Assembly: GCA_945971355.1 (NCBI GenBank)
Contig: CAMFPD010000026.1
Span: 1 to 16,231, forward strand
DNA length: 16,231 bases
DNA from: an uncultured Lachnobacterium sp.
GTDB taxonomy: Bacteria; Bacillota; Clostridia; Lachnospirales; Lachnospiraceae
Direction of reading: 5' to 3'
This document shows, one piece after another, positions 5,369-12,212 of the stretch. Below the pieces are notes generated by a model. The model searched no databases, was not told the origin of the DNA, and worked only from the letters and a program-made list of their open reading frames with translations. Within the stretch, counting starts at the first letter, position 1. The number at the start of each line of letters is the position of its first letter. The position numbers and the translations under genes were made by a program.

Positions 5369-6469
5369 ATGAAATTAGGAATCGTAGGTCTTCCAAACGT
5401 TGGAAAAAGTACATTATTCAATTCACTTACAAAGGCAGGTGCCCTTGCTGCAAACTACCCATTTGCAACAATCGACCCAAACGTAGGAATTGTAGCAGTA
5501 CCAGATGAACGTATTGAGAAGCTTGGAGAACTCTATCACACAAAGAAGGTTACACCAGCAACAATCGAATTTGTAGATATTGCAGGTCTCGTAAAGGGAG
5601 CCAGCAAGGGAGAGGGACTTGGAAACCAGTTCCTTGCAAATATTCGAGAGGTAGATGCAATTGTTCATGTAGTACGCTGTTTTGAGGATACCAATATTGT
5701 ACACGTGGATGGTTCAATTGACCCGGCACGTGACATTGAGACAATAAATCTTGAGCTTATTTTCTCTGACCTTGAGATTCTTGAGAGAAGGATTCAGAAG
5801 GTTCAGAAACAGGCTCGTATGGACAAGACTCTTGCAAAAGAGATGGAGCTTCTTGAGGCAGTTAAGGCTCATCTTGAGGACAACCAGATGGCTCGTACAT
5901 TTGAGGTCCCAGAGGATGAGGATATGCAGCTTTGGTTCAAGGGTTACAATCTTCTTACAGCTAAGCCAACAATTTACGCGGCAAATGTAAAAGAGGATGA
6001 GCTTGCAGATGACGGAGCAGCTAATCCAAATGTTGCAAAGGTTCGTGAGCTTGCAAAGGAAGAAGGCGCTGAGGTATTTGTTATCTGTGCACAGATTGAG
6101 CAGGAGCTTGCAGAACTTGATGATGAGGAGAAAGCAGAATTTTTGGCAGACCTTGGTGTGGAATCGTCAGGTCTTGATAAGCTTGTTGCAGCCAGCTACA
6201 GTTTACTTGGTCTTATCTCATATCTCACAGCAGGAGAGGACGAGTGCAGAGCATGGACAATCACAAAGGGAACAAAGGCTCCACAGGCAGCAGGAAAAAT
6301 CCATACAGATTTCGAACGTGGATTTATCAAGGCAGAGGTTGTAAACTACAAGGATTTGCTTGAGCTTGGAAGCCTTGCGGCCGCTAGAGAAAAGGGGCTT
6401 GTAGGAATGGAAGGAAAAGAGTATGTCGTTAAAGACGGCGATGTGATTCTTTTCAGATTTAACGTATAA
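5369..6469 (+). CDS. ychF: Redox-regulated ATPase YchF (Obg-like)
   Basis: A full-length 366-residue cytoplasmic P-loop protein of the YchF/OLA1 branch of the Obg family, which hydrolyses ATP rather than GTP and associates with ribosomes. G1 is GLPNVGKST (7-15), G3 is DIAGL (70-74), and the G4 position reads NVKE (206-209) in place of NKxD, which accounts for the ATP preference known for the family. A helical insertion (about 130-175) and the C-terminal TGS domain (about 283-364, ending DGDVILFRFNV) complete the architecture. The ribosome binding site AGAAGGAG is well placed before ATG 5369. It is monocistronic: the next promoter begins 6 bp after its stop. No anomalies. Confidence 0.97.
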   Translation: MKLGIVGLPNVGKSTLFNSLTKAGALAANYPFATIDPNVGIVAVPDERIEKLGELYHTKKVTPATIEFVDIAGLVKGASKGEGLGNQFLANIREVDAIVHVVRCFEDTNIVHVDGSIDPARDIETINLELIFSDLEILERRIQKVQKQARMDKTLAKEMELLEAVKAHLEDNQMARTFEVPEDEDMQLWFKGYNLLTAKPTIYAANVKEDELADDGAANPNVAKVRELAKEEGAEVFVICAQIEQELAELDDEEKAEFLADLGVESSGLDKLVAASYSLLGLISYLTAGEDECRAWTITKGTKAPQAAGKIHTDFERGFIKAEVVNYKDLLELGSLAAAREKGLVGMEGKEYVVKDGDVILFRFNV

Positions 6470-6474
6470 TTGGC

Positions 6475-6503
6475 TTGAAAAAGAAAACAAGCTGCTGTAT
6501 AAT
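6475..6503 (+). promoter_or_regulatory. Promoter of the ECF S-component gene
   Basis: TTGAAA (6475-6480), a 17-bp spacer, and a perfect TATAAT (6498-6503). The expected start is near 6510, giving an unusually long leader of about 140 nt before the start codon at 6650. Confidence 0.7.
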
Positions 6504-6509
6504 CGATTT

Positions 6510-6649
6510 GTTTGGTTAGATGTTAAAAATTTAACAAGGGAGACTGACCAATTGGAAGTTATCTCTTCATAAGATTTTTGCAGATGCCAGATGAAAATAT
6601 AATTACGCTGTATTCCGAAAAGGAAACGGTAGTAGGAGGTAAATTAAAT
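6510..6649 (+). promoter_or_regulatory. Long 5' leader of the ECF transporter gene
   Basis: About 140 nt of untranslated leader. It holds the inverted repeat TGTTAAA-AA-TTTAACA (6521-6536), which is either an operator just after the start site or a hairpin; a GGGAGA/TCTCTT pairing (about 6538-6566) enclosing CCAATTGG; and a small TTCC-gaaaa-GGAA hairpin near 6613-6625. I do not recognise a known riboswitch: the THF, TPP, FMN, cobalamin and preQ1 core motifs are not visible. ECF S-component genes are often ligand-controlled, so regulation here is plausible but unproven. Confidence 0.35.
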
Positions 6650-7267
6650 ATGGCAAACGAAAGTAACAAGACAACAAATGTAAGGTTTTTGACACAGTTA
6701 GCATTGCTGTCAGCAATCATCATCCTTATGGCACTTACACCAATTGGGTACATAAGAACACCATTTCTTACTGTAACACTTATCACTATTCCGGTGGCAG
6801 TTGGAGCGATTATTCTAGGACCTAAGGGTGGAACAATTTGTGGTTTAGTGTTTGGACTTACAAGTTTTTACACAGCACTTACAGCACCAAGTGTAATGAT
6901 GGGTGCATTTATGAGTGTTAATCCTGTATTTGTTGCAATCCTTTGTATTGTGCCACGTATTCTGGAAGGTTTTTTGTGTGGAATCATTTATAAGGGACTT
7001 GAGAAGGGACTTAAGAACAATCCTGTAAAATATTACCTGGCAGGGCTTAGCTGTCCAGTATTGAACACATTACTCTTTATGATTACACTTGTATTGTTCT
7101 TCTATAATTGTGAGTACGTTGTTAATTTAAAGGAGGCCTTTGGAACAACTAATCCATTTGCATTCGTAGTTGCGTTGGTTGGTGTTCAGGCTGTTATTGA
7201 GGCAGTAAGCTGTGGTGTTGTGGCAGGTATTGTCTCACAGGCACTTAGCAAAGTGTTACGTAAATAA
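6650..7267 (+). CDS. ECF transporter S-component (vitamin-type substrate binder)
   Basis: A 205-residue integral membrane protein with about six hydrophobic segments. It resembles the S-components of energy-coupling-factor importers, which bind a vitamin or related micronutrient and dock with a shared EcfAA'T module encoded elsewhere. The stretch IRTPFLTVTLITIPVAVGAI followed by ILGPKGGTICGLVFGLTSF is typical of the FolT/PanT-like ECF_trnsprt group. I chose ATG 6650 because AGGAGG (6634-6639) stands 10 nt upstream; the frame extends to a TTG at 6578 but that extension lacks a ribosome binding site and is not membrane-like. No ATPase or T-component is adjacent, as expected for a group II system. 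The substrate cannot be assigned; folate or pantothenate are guesses. Confidence 0.85.
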   Translation: MANESNKTTNVRFLTQLALLSAIIILMALTPIGYIRTPFLTVTLITIPVAVGAIILGPKGGTICGLVFGLTSFYTALTAPSVMMGAFMSVNPVFVAILCIVPRILEGFLCGIIYKGLEKGLKNNPVKYYLAGLSCPVLNTLLFMITLVLFFYNCEYVVNLKEAFGTTNPFAFVVALVGVQAVIEAVSCGVVAGIVSQALSKVLRK

Positions 7268-7291
7268 TAAATAGTTTTAAATTTAATCAAG

Positions 7292-7323
7292 CCCCTCGCA
7301 TAAAATATTGCGGGGGGATTTTT
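7292..7323 (+). terminator. Terminator overlapping the next gene's ribosome binding site
   Basis: A 9-bp stem CCCCTCGCA/TGCGGGGGG (7292-7300 and 7309-7317, with one T-G pair) and an 8-nt loop, followed by ATTTTT. It ends the ECF transcript. Its 3' arm is also the only G-rich sequence in front of the ATG at 7324. Confidence 0.7.
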
Positions 7324-7578
7324 ATGCGATATCTTGAGTTGTGTGAAAAAGAGGTTATTAATGTAAATGACTGCAGTTATATTGGTCATATACAAGATAT
7401 GGTATTGGATATTAATTGCGGAAAAATATGTGAAATTATAATTCCTGGACCTGGAAAATATCTGGGATGTTTGTGCAGAGACTATGAATATTGCATTCCA
7501 TGGGTTAAGATTTTGAAGATAGGACCCGATATTATACTTGTGGATATCGATGAAGAGACTATGAGACGGAAAATTTAG
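7324..7578 (+). CDS. YlmC/YmxH-family PRC-barrel protein
   Basis: An 84-residue PRC-barrel protein of the YlmC/YmxH family, conserved in spore-forming Firmicutes and named a sporulation protein although its molecular role is unclear. It matches at the start (MRYLELCEKEVINVNDCSYIGHI) and in the GKICEIIIPGP and YCIPWVKILKIGPDIILVDI segments. Seven cysteines in 84 residues is unusual and could indicate metal binding or redox sensitivity. The start is fixed by the conserved N-terminus, yet the only ribosome binding site is the G6 run (7312-7317) inside the terminator stem. No promoter is visible between the terminator and the ATG, so expression probably depends on readthrough of, or initiation before, that hairpin. 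Confidence 0.85.
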   Translation: MRYLELCEKEVINVNDCSYIGHIQDMVLDINCGKICEIIIPGPGKYLGCLCRDYEYCIPWVKILKIGPDIILVDIDEETMRRKI

Positions 7579-7599
7579 TTTTTTTATGGCGATACCTAA

Positions 7600-7615
7600 C
7601 CACAAAATATAGTGT
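7600..7615. promoter_or_regulatory. Candidate NrdR box
   Basis: The 16-bp sequence CCACAAAATATAGTGT agrees with the NrdR-box consensus acaCwAtATaTwGtgt at 14 of 16 positions by eye. It lies 6 bp upstream of the nrdR -35. NrdR boxes often come in pairs; I do not see a clear second one about 31 bp away. Confidence 0.5.
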
Positions 7616-7621
7616 TATTTG

Positions 7622-7650
7622 TTGACACGGATGTGACAGAAAGTTATAAT
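7622..7650 (+). promoter_or_regulatory. Consensus promoter of nrdR
   Basis: A perfect TTGACA (7622-7627), a 17-bp spacer, and a perfect TATAAT (7645-7650). It is the best promoter in the window. The leader is about 40 nt. Confidence 0.85.
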
Positions 7651-7697
7651 TTTTAATTATAGTTTAGCTTACTGGAAGGCGTAACGGAGGGTTCGGC

Positions 7698-8147
7698 ATG
7701 AAATGTCCATTTTGTAGTAGTGAAAATACCAGAGTAATTGATTCTAGACCAGCAGATGATAATAATTCAATCAGACGACGTCGTCTTTGCGATGATTGTG
7801 GTAAGAGGTTTACAACATATGAGAAGGTGGAGACAATACCTCTTATCGTTATCAAAAAGGACAATAATCGTGAGCAGTATGATCGGACTAAGATTGAGGC
7901 AGGAGTCCTTCTTGCATGCCACAAACGTCCTATTTCAGCGGATTTGATATCTAAGCTTGTGGACGACATAGAAGTGGAGATTTTTAGCAGAGAGGAAAAA
8001 GAGGTTCCAACATCACTTATTGGTGAGCTTATTATGGATAAGCTGAAGGACCTTGATGCGGTTGCTTATGTTAGATTCGCATCCGTATATAGAGAGTTCA
8101 AGGATGTAAATACATTCATGAGTGAATTGAAAAAAATGCTTGTATAA
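7698..8147 (+). CDS. nrdR: Transcriptional repressor NrdR
   Basis: A 149-residue ATP/dATP-sensing repressor of ribonucleotide reductase genes. The N-terminal zinc ribbon uses C3, C6, C31 and C34 (KCPFCSS and CDDCGKRF), with the arginine-rich SIRRRRL before the second pair contacting DNA. An ATP-cone domain (about 49-139) begins PLIVIKKDNNREQYDRTKI and binds the nucleotide effector. Length and motifs are canonical. GGAGGG (7686-7691) is 6 nt before the ATG. A candidate NrdR box next to its own promoter suggests autoregulation. No ribonucleotide reductase gene is in the window, so its targets lie elsewhere. The next gene follows 23 bp later and is probably co-transcribed. Confidence 0.97.
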   Translation: MKCPFCSSENTRVIDSRPADDNNSIRRRRLCDDCGKRFTTYEKVETIPLIVIKKDNNREQYDRTKIEAGVLLACHKRPISADLISKLVDDIEVEIFSREEKEVPTSLIGELIMDKLKDLDAVAYVRFASVYREFKDVNTFMSELKKMLV

Positions 8148-8170
8148 GTATGTCAAGCTAAGGAGAGAGA

Positions 8171-8560
8171 ATGAATATATCAGGTATTCGCCCCACTGCG
8201 GGATTTTATTCTTACAACTCCATAAAGATTAATGAACTGCGCAATCAGCAGCTTGCTGTTACTACACAGGAGAAGGCTGCAAAGAGGGAGAGTGTTATCG
8301 AACAGGAGGAAGTGCCTGTAGAACAAACCTTTAGTAGTTTTGATTTTGCACAGACATATAAACCGGATGCAACATACGAGCTTAAGGGAGAAGACAGTGA
8401 TGTGTCAGGACTTGATGTTGAGAAGACCTTGTCTGATTTAGAGAAGGATAAGGTGCTTGAACAATATCAGTACTTTGTAGGTGACAGAGCTCAGAAGGTT
8501 GCAACTGATTTGAATACCGAAAACAAAATGCCTAGATCAGGCGAGAATTTTATACTCTAA
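8171..8560 (+). CDS. Hypothetical protein downstream of nrdR
   Basis: A 129-residue, charged, soluble protein with no signal peptide or membrane segment. It has a strong ribosome binding site (AAGGAG, 6 nt upstream). The N-terminus reads NISGIRPTAGFYSYNSIKIN, a central acidic linker follows, and the C-terminal part contains FSSFDFAQTYKPDATYELKG, LDVEKTLSDLEKDKVLEQYQ and YFVGD. The low-complexity, Glu/Gln-rich N-terminal half and the helical C-terminal segment suggest a partly disordered protein. I do not recognise a characterised family. It ends at a shared bidirectional terminator and is likely in the nrdR transcription unit. Confidence 0.75.
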   Translation: MNISGIRPTAGFYSYNSIKINELRNQQLAVTTQEKAAKRESVIEQEEVPVEQTFSSFDFAQTYKPDATYELKGEDSDVSGLDVEKTLSDLEKDKVLEQYQYFVGDRAQKVATDLNTENKMPRSGENFIL

Positions 8561-8562
8561 AT

Positions 8563-8608
8563 AAAAAAGGTTCTATACACTGCTGACGCAGAGTGTAGAA
8601 CCTTTTTT
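8563..8608. terminator. Bidirectional terminator between convergent units
   Basis: A long stem AAAAAAGGTTCTA/AGAACCTTTTTT extended by ACACT/AGTGT with a small bulge. The A-run on one side and T-run on the other make it work on both strands: for the nrdR unit (plus) and the ABC exporter operon (minus). Confidence 0.85.
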
Positions 8609-8611
8609 GTG

Positions 8612-9787
8612 CTAGATAGCTTTTTTCTTGCGCTGTGTATTTGCTAAAAGGAATATTGCAAAGAGCGCTGCGATGAATATAGCTTCGATTCCGATGTAGT
8701 TCCAGTAGGTGGCTTTGGAGAAAGCTTCACCAGATGCTCCGGAAATCATGTTGATATTCTTCACATACCAATAGGTTGGAAGAAATTGTGAGAATATAAG
8801 TACCTTGTCTGATAAATACCATAGAGGTACGAAAATTCCGCAAAGGAAGCTGGTTCCAAGGCCAAATACATTGGATATAAGGTTAAGTGCATTTGTCTCC
8901 AGATTAAAAGAACCGATAATCAATGTAATTAAAGTGATACATATTGTGTAGACAAAGCTGTTTAGTATAAACATGAGTCCTGTCTCTGAAAACATATTTT
9001 CTGGTCTGTATAGAATCATAGCTACGACCATGAGGATTAGCCATGCTGCAATGCAGTAGGTTATACATCCAAGTCCAATTCCGATGCTTTGAGTTCTGAC
9101 TGCTGTTGACGAACATGCAAGTCTTTCCTGCAAATTACGTTTGTGGAATGTAATCAGTATTGGTGAAACTGCTATAATAAGCCCTGACATCATTACGTAA
9201 GCCATATACTGAAAGTATGAAGTCATTCCTGAAACAATATTGTTATTTTTTTCCTCAAATGTAATCGATTCAGGTTTGGTATCAGCAGTTGCTTCAATGG
9301 TGTCCTTTGTTGCATCGAGAGCCTCTGAAAGAGAATAGTCAGCTCCCAAATACAGTTTCAAGCAGTCTAAATAGGCATTTACATCCTGATTGAAAAAGAA
9401 CCCTTTAGCACTGTCTGTTCTCATTGAATGAGAAATGATATTCTCAGTTTTTCCACTTAATAAATTAGCTTCATATCCGTCAGGAATAATCAGTACATAC
9501 TCAATTTTTTCATAGTACATATAGTCCTGAAGACTTTCGTTGCTATAGTCATCCAGAGTTACAAGCTCGTGTTTTCCTGTTAGATAATCAAGCAGGGCTT
9601 CACTTGCTGTTGTGTTGTCGTTGTCTATCACTGCAAAATTAACTGTATCTGCTTCAAATCTTGAATTAGTTGTCTCTGTACCAAGCTTACTCATTGCAAT
9701 CAAAAGAACAATGAAGATAGAAAAGTAAATTATGCAGCTCGATAAATATTTTTTTGCTATTTTAAAGAAGGTCTTATAAACTTGCAT
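8612..9787 (-). CDS. ABC-2 type transporter permease (second)
   Basis: A 391-residue membrane protein with the ABC-2 layout: a first transmembrane helix (about 15-32), a large extracytoplasmic domain (about 33-190) and five further helices (about 192-212, 235-258, 268-292, 305-325, 366-384), ending in a basic tail (TQRKKKAI). The segment FLCGIFVPLWYLS before the fifth helix is typical of multidrug/lantibiotic-type ABC-2 permeases. Its start overlaps the end of the preceding permease gene by 14 bp, pointing to translational coupling. With its partner it probably forms a heterodimeric channel driven by the ATPase encoded first in the operon. The substrate is unknown; peptide or drug export is inferred from family and regulation. 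Confidence 0.88.
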   Translation of the reverse strand: MQVYKTFFKIAKKYLSSCIIYFSIFIVLLIAMSKLGTETTNSRFEADTVNFAVIDNDNTTASEALLDYLTGKHELVTLDDYSNESLQDYMYYEKIEYVLIIPDGYEANLLSGKTENIISHSMRTDSAKGFFFNQDVNAYLDCLKLYLGADYSLSEALDATKDTIEATADTKPESITFEEKNNNIVSGMTSYFQYMAYVMMSGLIIAVSPILITFHKRNLQERLACSSTAVRTQSIGIGLGCITYCIAAWLILMVVAMILYRPENMFSETGLMFILNSFVYTICITLITLIIGSFNLETNALNLISNVFGLGTSFLCGIFVPLWYLSDKVLIFSQFLPTYWYVKNINMISGASGEAFSKATYWNYIGIEAIFIAALFAIFLLANTQRKKKAI

Positions 9788-10919
9788 ATTTTTGTCTCCT
9801 TGTTACTAAAAATCCAAACAGAATAAAAATACATGTATAAACAATTAGTGTAATAATGTCTGTCTTAAAGCGATCTAAGCTTTCGTAAGTTGCCAATGTG
9901 TAATAACAGTCAGAAATAAGAGCGGCGGGATTAAGTTTGTTAATGATAGGACAATGCTCCTCAATAACAATTCTCATGTTTCCTATCATAAGACCACTTA
10001 AAAAGCACATAGGCATTGTGACTGCAAAAACCATTCCCTGTTTGAATTCGGCTTGTTTTTGACCAAGGCTTCCAATGAATAAGCCGAGACTAACTCCAGT
10101 TAGGCAACTGATAAACAGTGAGAATATTGAAAGCGGAAAACGTGATAAAATATCTACTTTTAACACATATGCGAGATAGCAAAAGCCTATAATATTCAGT
10201 AAAAACTCATAGGTTGTTGTGGCAATAAGCTCAGAGACCAATGTCACAAGCTTGTGTGTAGGTGACACACACTTTCTTGCTCCAAGAGGTGTGAGATTAG
10301 CCTGATTTTCAGTAGCAATTTTGATTCCTCCTACAGCGGTGAAAAGGCTGGTCATTGCAAGAAGGTTGAAAAAGTACTGAGTAAATGGGCTTGCTCCATC
10401 GTCGCGGCTGAGTGAAACTGTTTTATTGTAATCAGTACCAGTTTCAAAGTTATCAAGTACATCTGCAATCTTCTCAGGGTGAGTAGTGAGGATATTGATA
10501 ATAGCATCCTGCTGCATATTGTATTCATTAGTAAATGCCTGAAGGATACTTTGGTTTAATGTATCATTTGTCATGTTTGATGAGATTGTCAAACTCACCT
10601 GCTCACCTGATTGAAGGATTCCAGTGATTTCTTTTGCTTCAAGTAATTCCATAGCTTCATCCATTGTGCAGTAAGTAGGGTCAAGCATTGGATCAGTTGA
10701 GTCAGTAATTTCATCTATTGTAGCTTCTAATGCATCTGCATATTCGTCATCTTCAAGAATGACAGCCACAGGTATAGGACTCATTTTTTCATCTTTTGCC
10801 AGATTAGAGAAGGCAAGGTTGAAAAGTGTTCCAAGAACTATTGGAAAGCACAGAATCCAGAATGTATTTACTTTATCTCTAAAGAGCTTTTTCCATGAGA
10901 GTAGAATTATATGTGCCAT
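9774..10919 (-). CDS. ABC-2 type transporter permease (first)
   Basis: A 381-residue permease with an N-terminal helix (about 18-36), an extracytoplasmic domain (about 40-180) containing TISSNMTNDTLNQSILQAF, and C-terminal helices (about 183-200, 224-252, 260-287, 293-312, 353-373). The loop GGIKIATENQANLTPLGARK matches the cytoplasmic coupling region of YhgE/ABC-2 permeases. AGGAGGT (10930-10924) supports ATG 10919, and the ATPase stop codon lies within that ribosome binding site, so the two genes are tightly coupled. It is 40% shorter than fused permeases and needs the second permease as partner. Confidence 0.88.
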   Translation of the reverse strand: MAHIILLSWKKLFRDKVNTFWILCFPIVLGTLFNLAFSNLAKDEKMSPIPVAVILEDDEYADALEATIDEITDSTDPMLDPTYCTMDEAMELLEAKEITGILQSGEQVSLTISSNMTNDTLNQSILQAFTNEYNMQQDAIINILTTHPEKIADVLDNFETGTDYNKTVSLSRDDGASPFTQYFFNLLAMTSLFTAVGGIKIATENQANLTPLGARKCVSPTHKLVTLVSELIATTTYEFLLNIIGFCYLAYVLKVDILSRFPLSIFSLFISCLTGVSLGLFIGSLGQKQAEFKQGMVFAVTMPMCFLSGLMIGNMRIVIEEHCPIINKLNPAALISDCYYTLATYESLDRFKTDIITLIVYTCIFILFGFLVTRRQKYASL

Positions 10920-10928
10920 GGTTACCTC

Positions 10929-11870
10929 CTAGTCTCTTAATTCTTTTCCTGTTATTTCAAGGAATACATCGTTAAGTGTTGGCAGCTCGGAATGAACATG
11001 CCCGAATGAATATTCTTTGCTTTGTAAATAATCAAGAACCCGGATGAGATTGTGTTGTCCACCATCACATAGAATAGTAAGTTGATGATTTTCGAAGGTC
11101 ACATCATACACATGTGGCAGATTTTCGATTGCTGCAATGTCTGAGTCTTTGATATCGAGAATGTCTATTGTGATGATTTCACGCTTCTTAATCAGTTTCT
11201 TTAATTCGTCCTTAGTTCCAAGTGCAAGATTTTTTCCTTTATCAACAATTGCAATTCTGGTACAAATCTGCTCAACCTCTTCCATATAATGAGATGTGTA
11301 GATTATTGTTGCACCGTTTTCATTCAGCTTTTGAATACCCTCCAGAATGCTGTTTCGACTCTGTGGATCTACAGCAACTGTTGGCTCATCAAGGATGATA
11401 AGCTTTGGCTTGTGAGCGATGCCGCATGCGATGTTTAATCTTCTGAGTAAACCACCAGAAAGTTTCTTAGGATAGAATTTTCTGAAATCGTTTAAGCCTA
11501 CAAAATCGATAGCATCCTCTACATACTGTGCTCTAATTTTCTTATCCTTTATATAAAGACCACAGAAATAGTCGATGTTTTCATATACTGTAAGCTCGTC
11601 GAAGACTGCTACATTCTGCATTATGATACCGATATCCTTTTTGATGTCGTATCTGTTTGGTGCCATTGGCTTTCCAAAAATCGAAATATCACCCATGTCA
11701 TATGATAGAAGTGATAAAATGCAGTTGATAGTTGTTGTCTTGCCGGAACCATTAGGACCGAGAAGTCCGAATATTTCGCCCTGTCTTATTTCAAGATTCA
11801 GATGGTCAACGGCAAGTATTTCTTTGTACCTTTTTACAAGATTTTCAACCTTTACAGCTGGTTCATTCAT
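10929..11870 (-). CDS. ABC transporter ATP-binding protein (exporter)
   Basis: A DrrA/CcmA-type ATPase of 313 residues that energises the two permeases. Numbered from the ATG at 11876, it shows Walker A GPNGSGKT (40-47), Q-loop Q87, signature LSGGL (139-143), Walker B LIILDE (159-164), D-loop VAVD and H-loop H196. The signature ends in L rather than the more usual Q or M. The C-terminal extension (about 235-315) is usual for exporter ATPases. I prefer ATG 11870: GGAGGT (11883-11878) is 7 nt from it but only 1 nt from the ATG at 11876. It is the first gene of a three-gene operon divergent from a two-component pair. Confidence 0.93.
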   Translation of the reverse strand: MNEPAVKVENLVKRYKEILAVDHLNLEIRQGEIFGLLGPNGSGKTTTINCILSLLSYDMGDISIFGKPMAPNRYDIKKDIGIIMQNVAVFDELTVYENIDYFCGLYIKDKKIRAQYVEDAIDFVGLNDFRKFYPKKLSGGLLRRLNIACGIAHKPKLIILDEPTVAVDPQSRNSILEGIQKLNENGATIIYTSHYMEEVEQICTRIAIVDKGKNLALGTKDELKKLIKKREIITIDILDIKDSDIAAIENLPHVYDVTFENHQLTILCDGGQHNLIRVLDYLQSKEYSFGHVHSELPTLNDVFLEITGKELRD

Positions 11871-11946
11871 TTTCATTACCTCCAGAAATATTTAAAAATT
11901 ATTTGTTGCTCATGTTATGTACTCATAATAATGTTTTGGGGATTAG

Positions 11947-11975
11947 GTTATAAGTGAATATTGTCAGAAGATTAA
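11947..11975 (-). promoter_or_regulatory. Promoter of the ABC exporter operon
   Basis: Minus-strand TTAATC (11975-11970), a 17-bp spacer, and TATAAC (11952-11947). The -35 is poor (3 of 6), as expected for a promoter that needs an activator. The palindrome at 11977-11990 begins 1 bp upstream of the -35. Confidence 0.5.
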
Positions 11976-11976
11976 C

Positions 11977-11990
11977 ATGACATTTGTCAT
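11977..11990. promoter_or_regulatory. Candidate response-regulator operator
   Basis: ATGACA-TT-TGTCAT, a 14-bp inverted repeat with 6-bp arms in the divergent intergenic region. It abuts the weak -35 of the exporter operon, the position of a class II activator site. NarL-type regulators commonly bind such short dyads. A further TGTCA half-site lies at 11962-11966. Confidence 0.55.
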
Positions 11991-12071
11991 AATATATGGT
12001 AACGTAAAAATACTTGAGGAATGTGTGGCTAAAAAAACATATTCAAAATTTAAAATTAGGATAGAAATACA

Positions 12072-12212
12072 ATGAGCAGAATAATAGAGGAAAACTTATT
12101 TTTGGTGGCGGGACTTGTTTATGGTTTTGTCTTTTTGCCAAAGCAGAGATGCGGTAATTTCATTTTTGATTGCTATAATTTTTACAGAGGTGTCTGTGTG
12201 TGTAGAGAATGA
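12072..12212 (+). other. Out-of-frame N-terminus of the sensor kinase
   Basis: A 46-codon frame from ATG 12072 (AGGA 10 nt upstream) begins MSRIIEENLFLVAGLVYGFV, which looks like the first transmembrane helix missing from the kinase that follows. It loses frame after the T5 run at 12132-12136 and ends at 12212. Dropping one T joins it to the kinase as GFVFCQSRDAVISF. Confidence 0.6.

Noticed and set aside
5751..6344. Two plus-strand frames inside ychF (5751-5990 and 5997-6344)
   Set aside because: Shifted readings of ychF with Arg/Leu/Gln-rich composition and no ribosome binding site.
6510..6649. THF, TPP, FMN, cobalamin or preQ1 riboswitch
   Set aside because: None of the core conserved motifs of these classes is visible; left as an unassigned leader.
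6578..6649. Longer ECF S-component starting at TTG 6578
   Set aside because: The extension is polar, without a ribosome binding site; AGGAGG supports ATG 6650.
7186..7605. 139-codon minus-strand frame over the ECF gene end and the YlmC/YmxH gene
   Set aside because: It covers two recognised plus-strand genes and the terminator between them, with no start signal; a by-product of AT-rich coding sequence.
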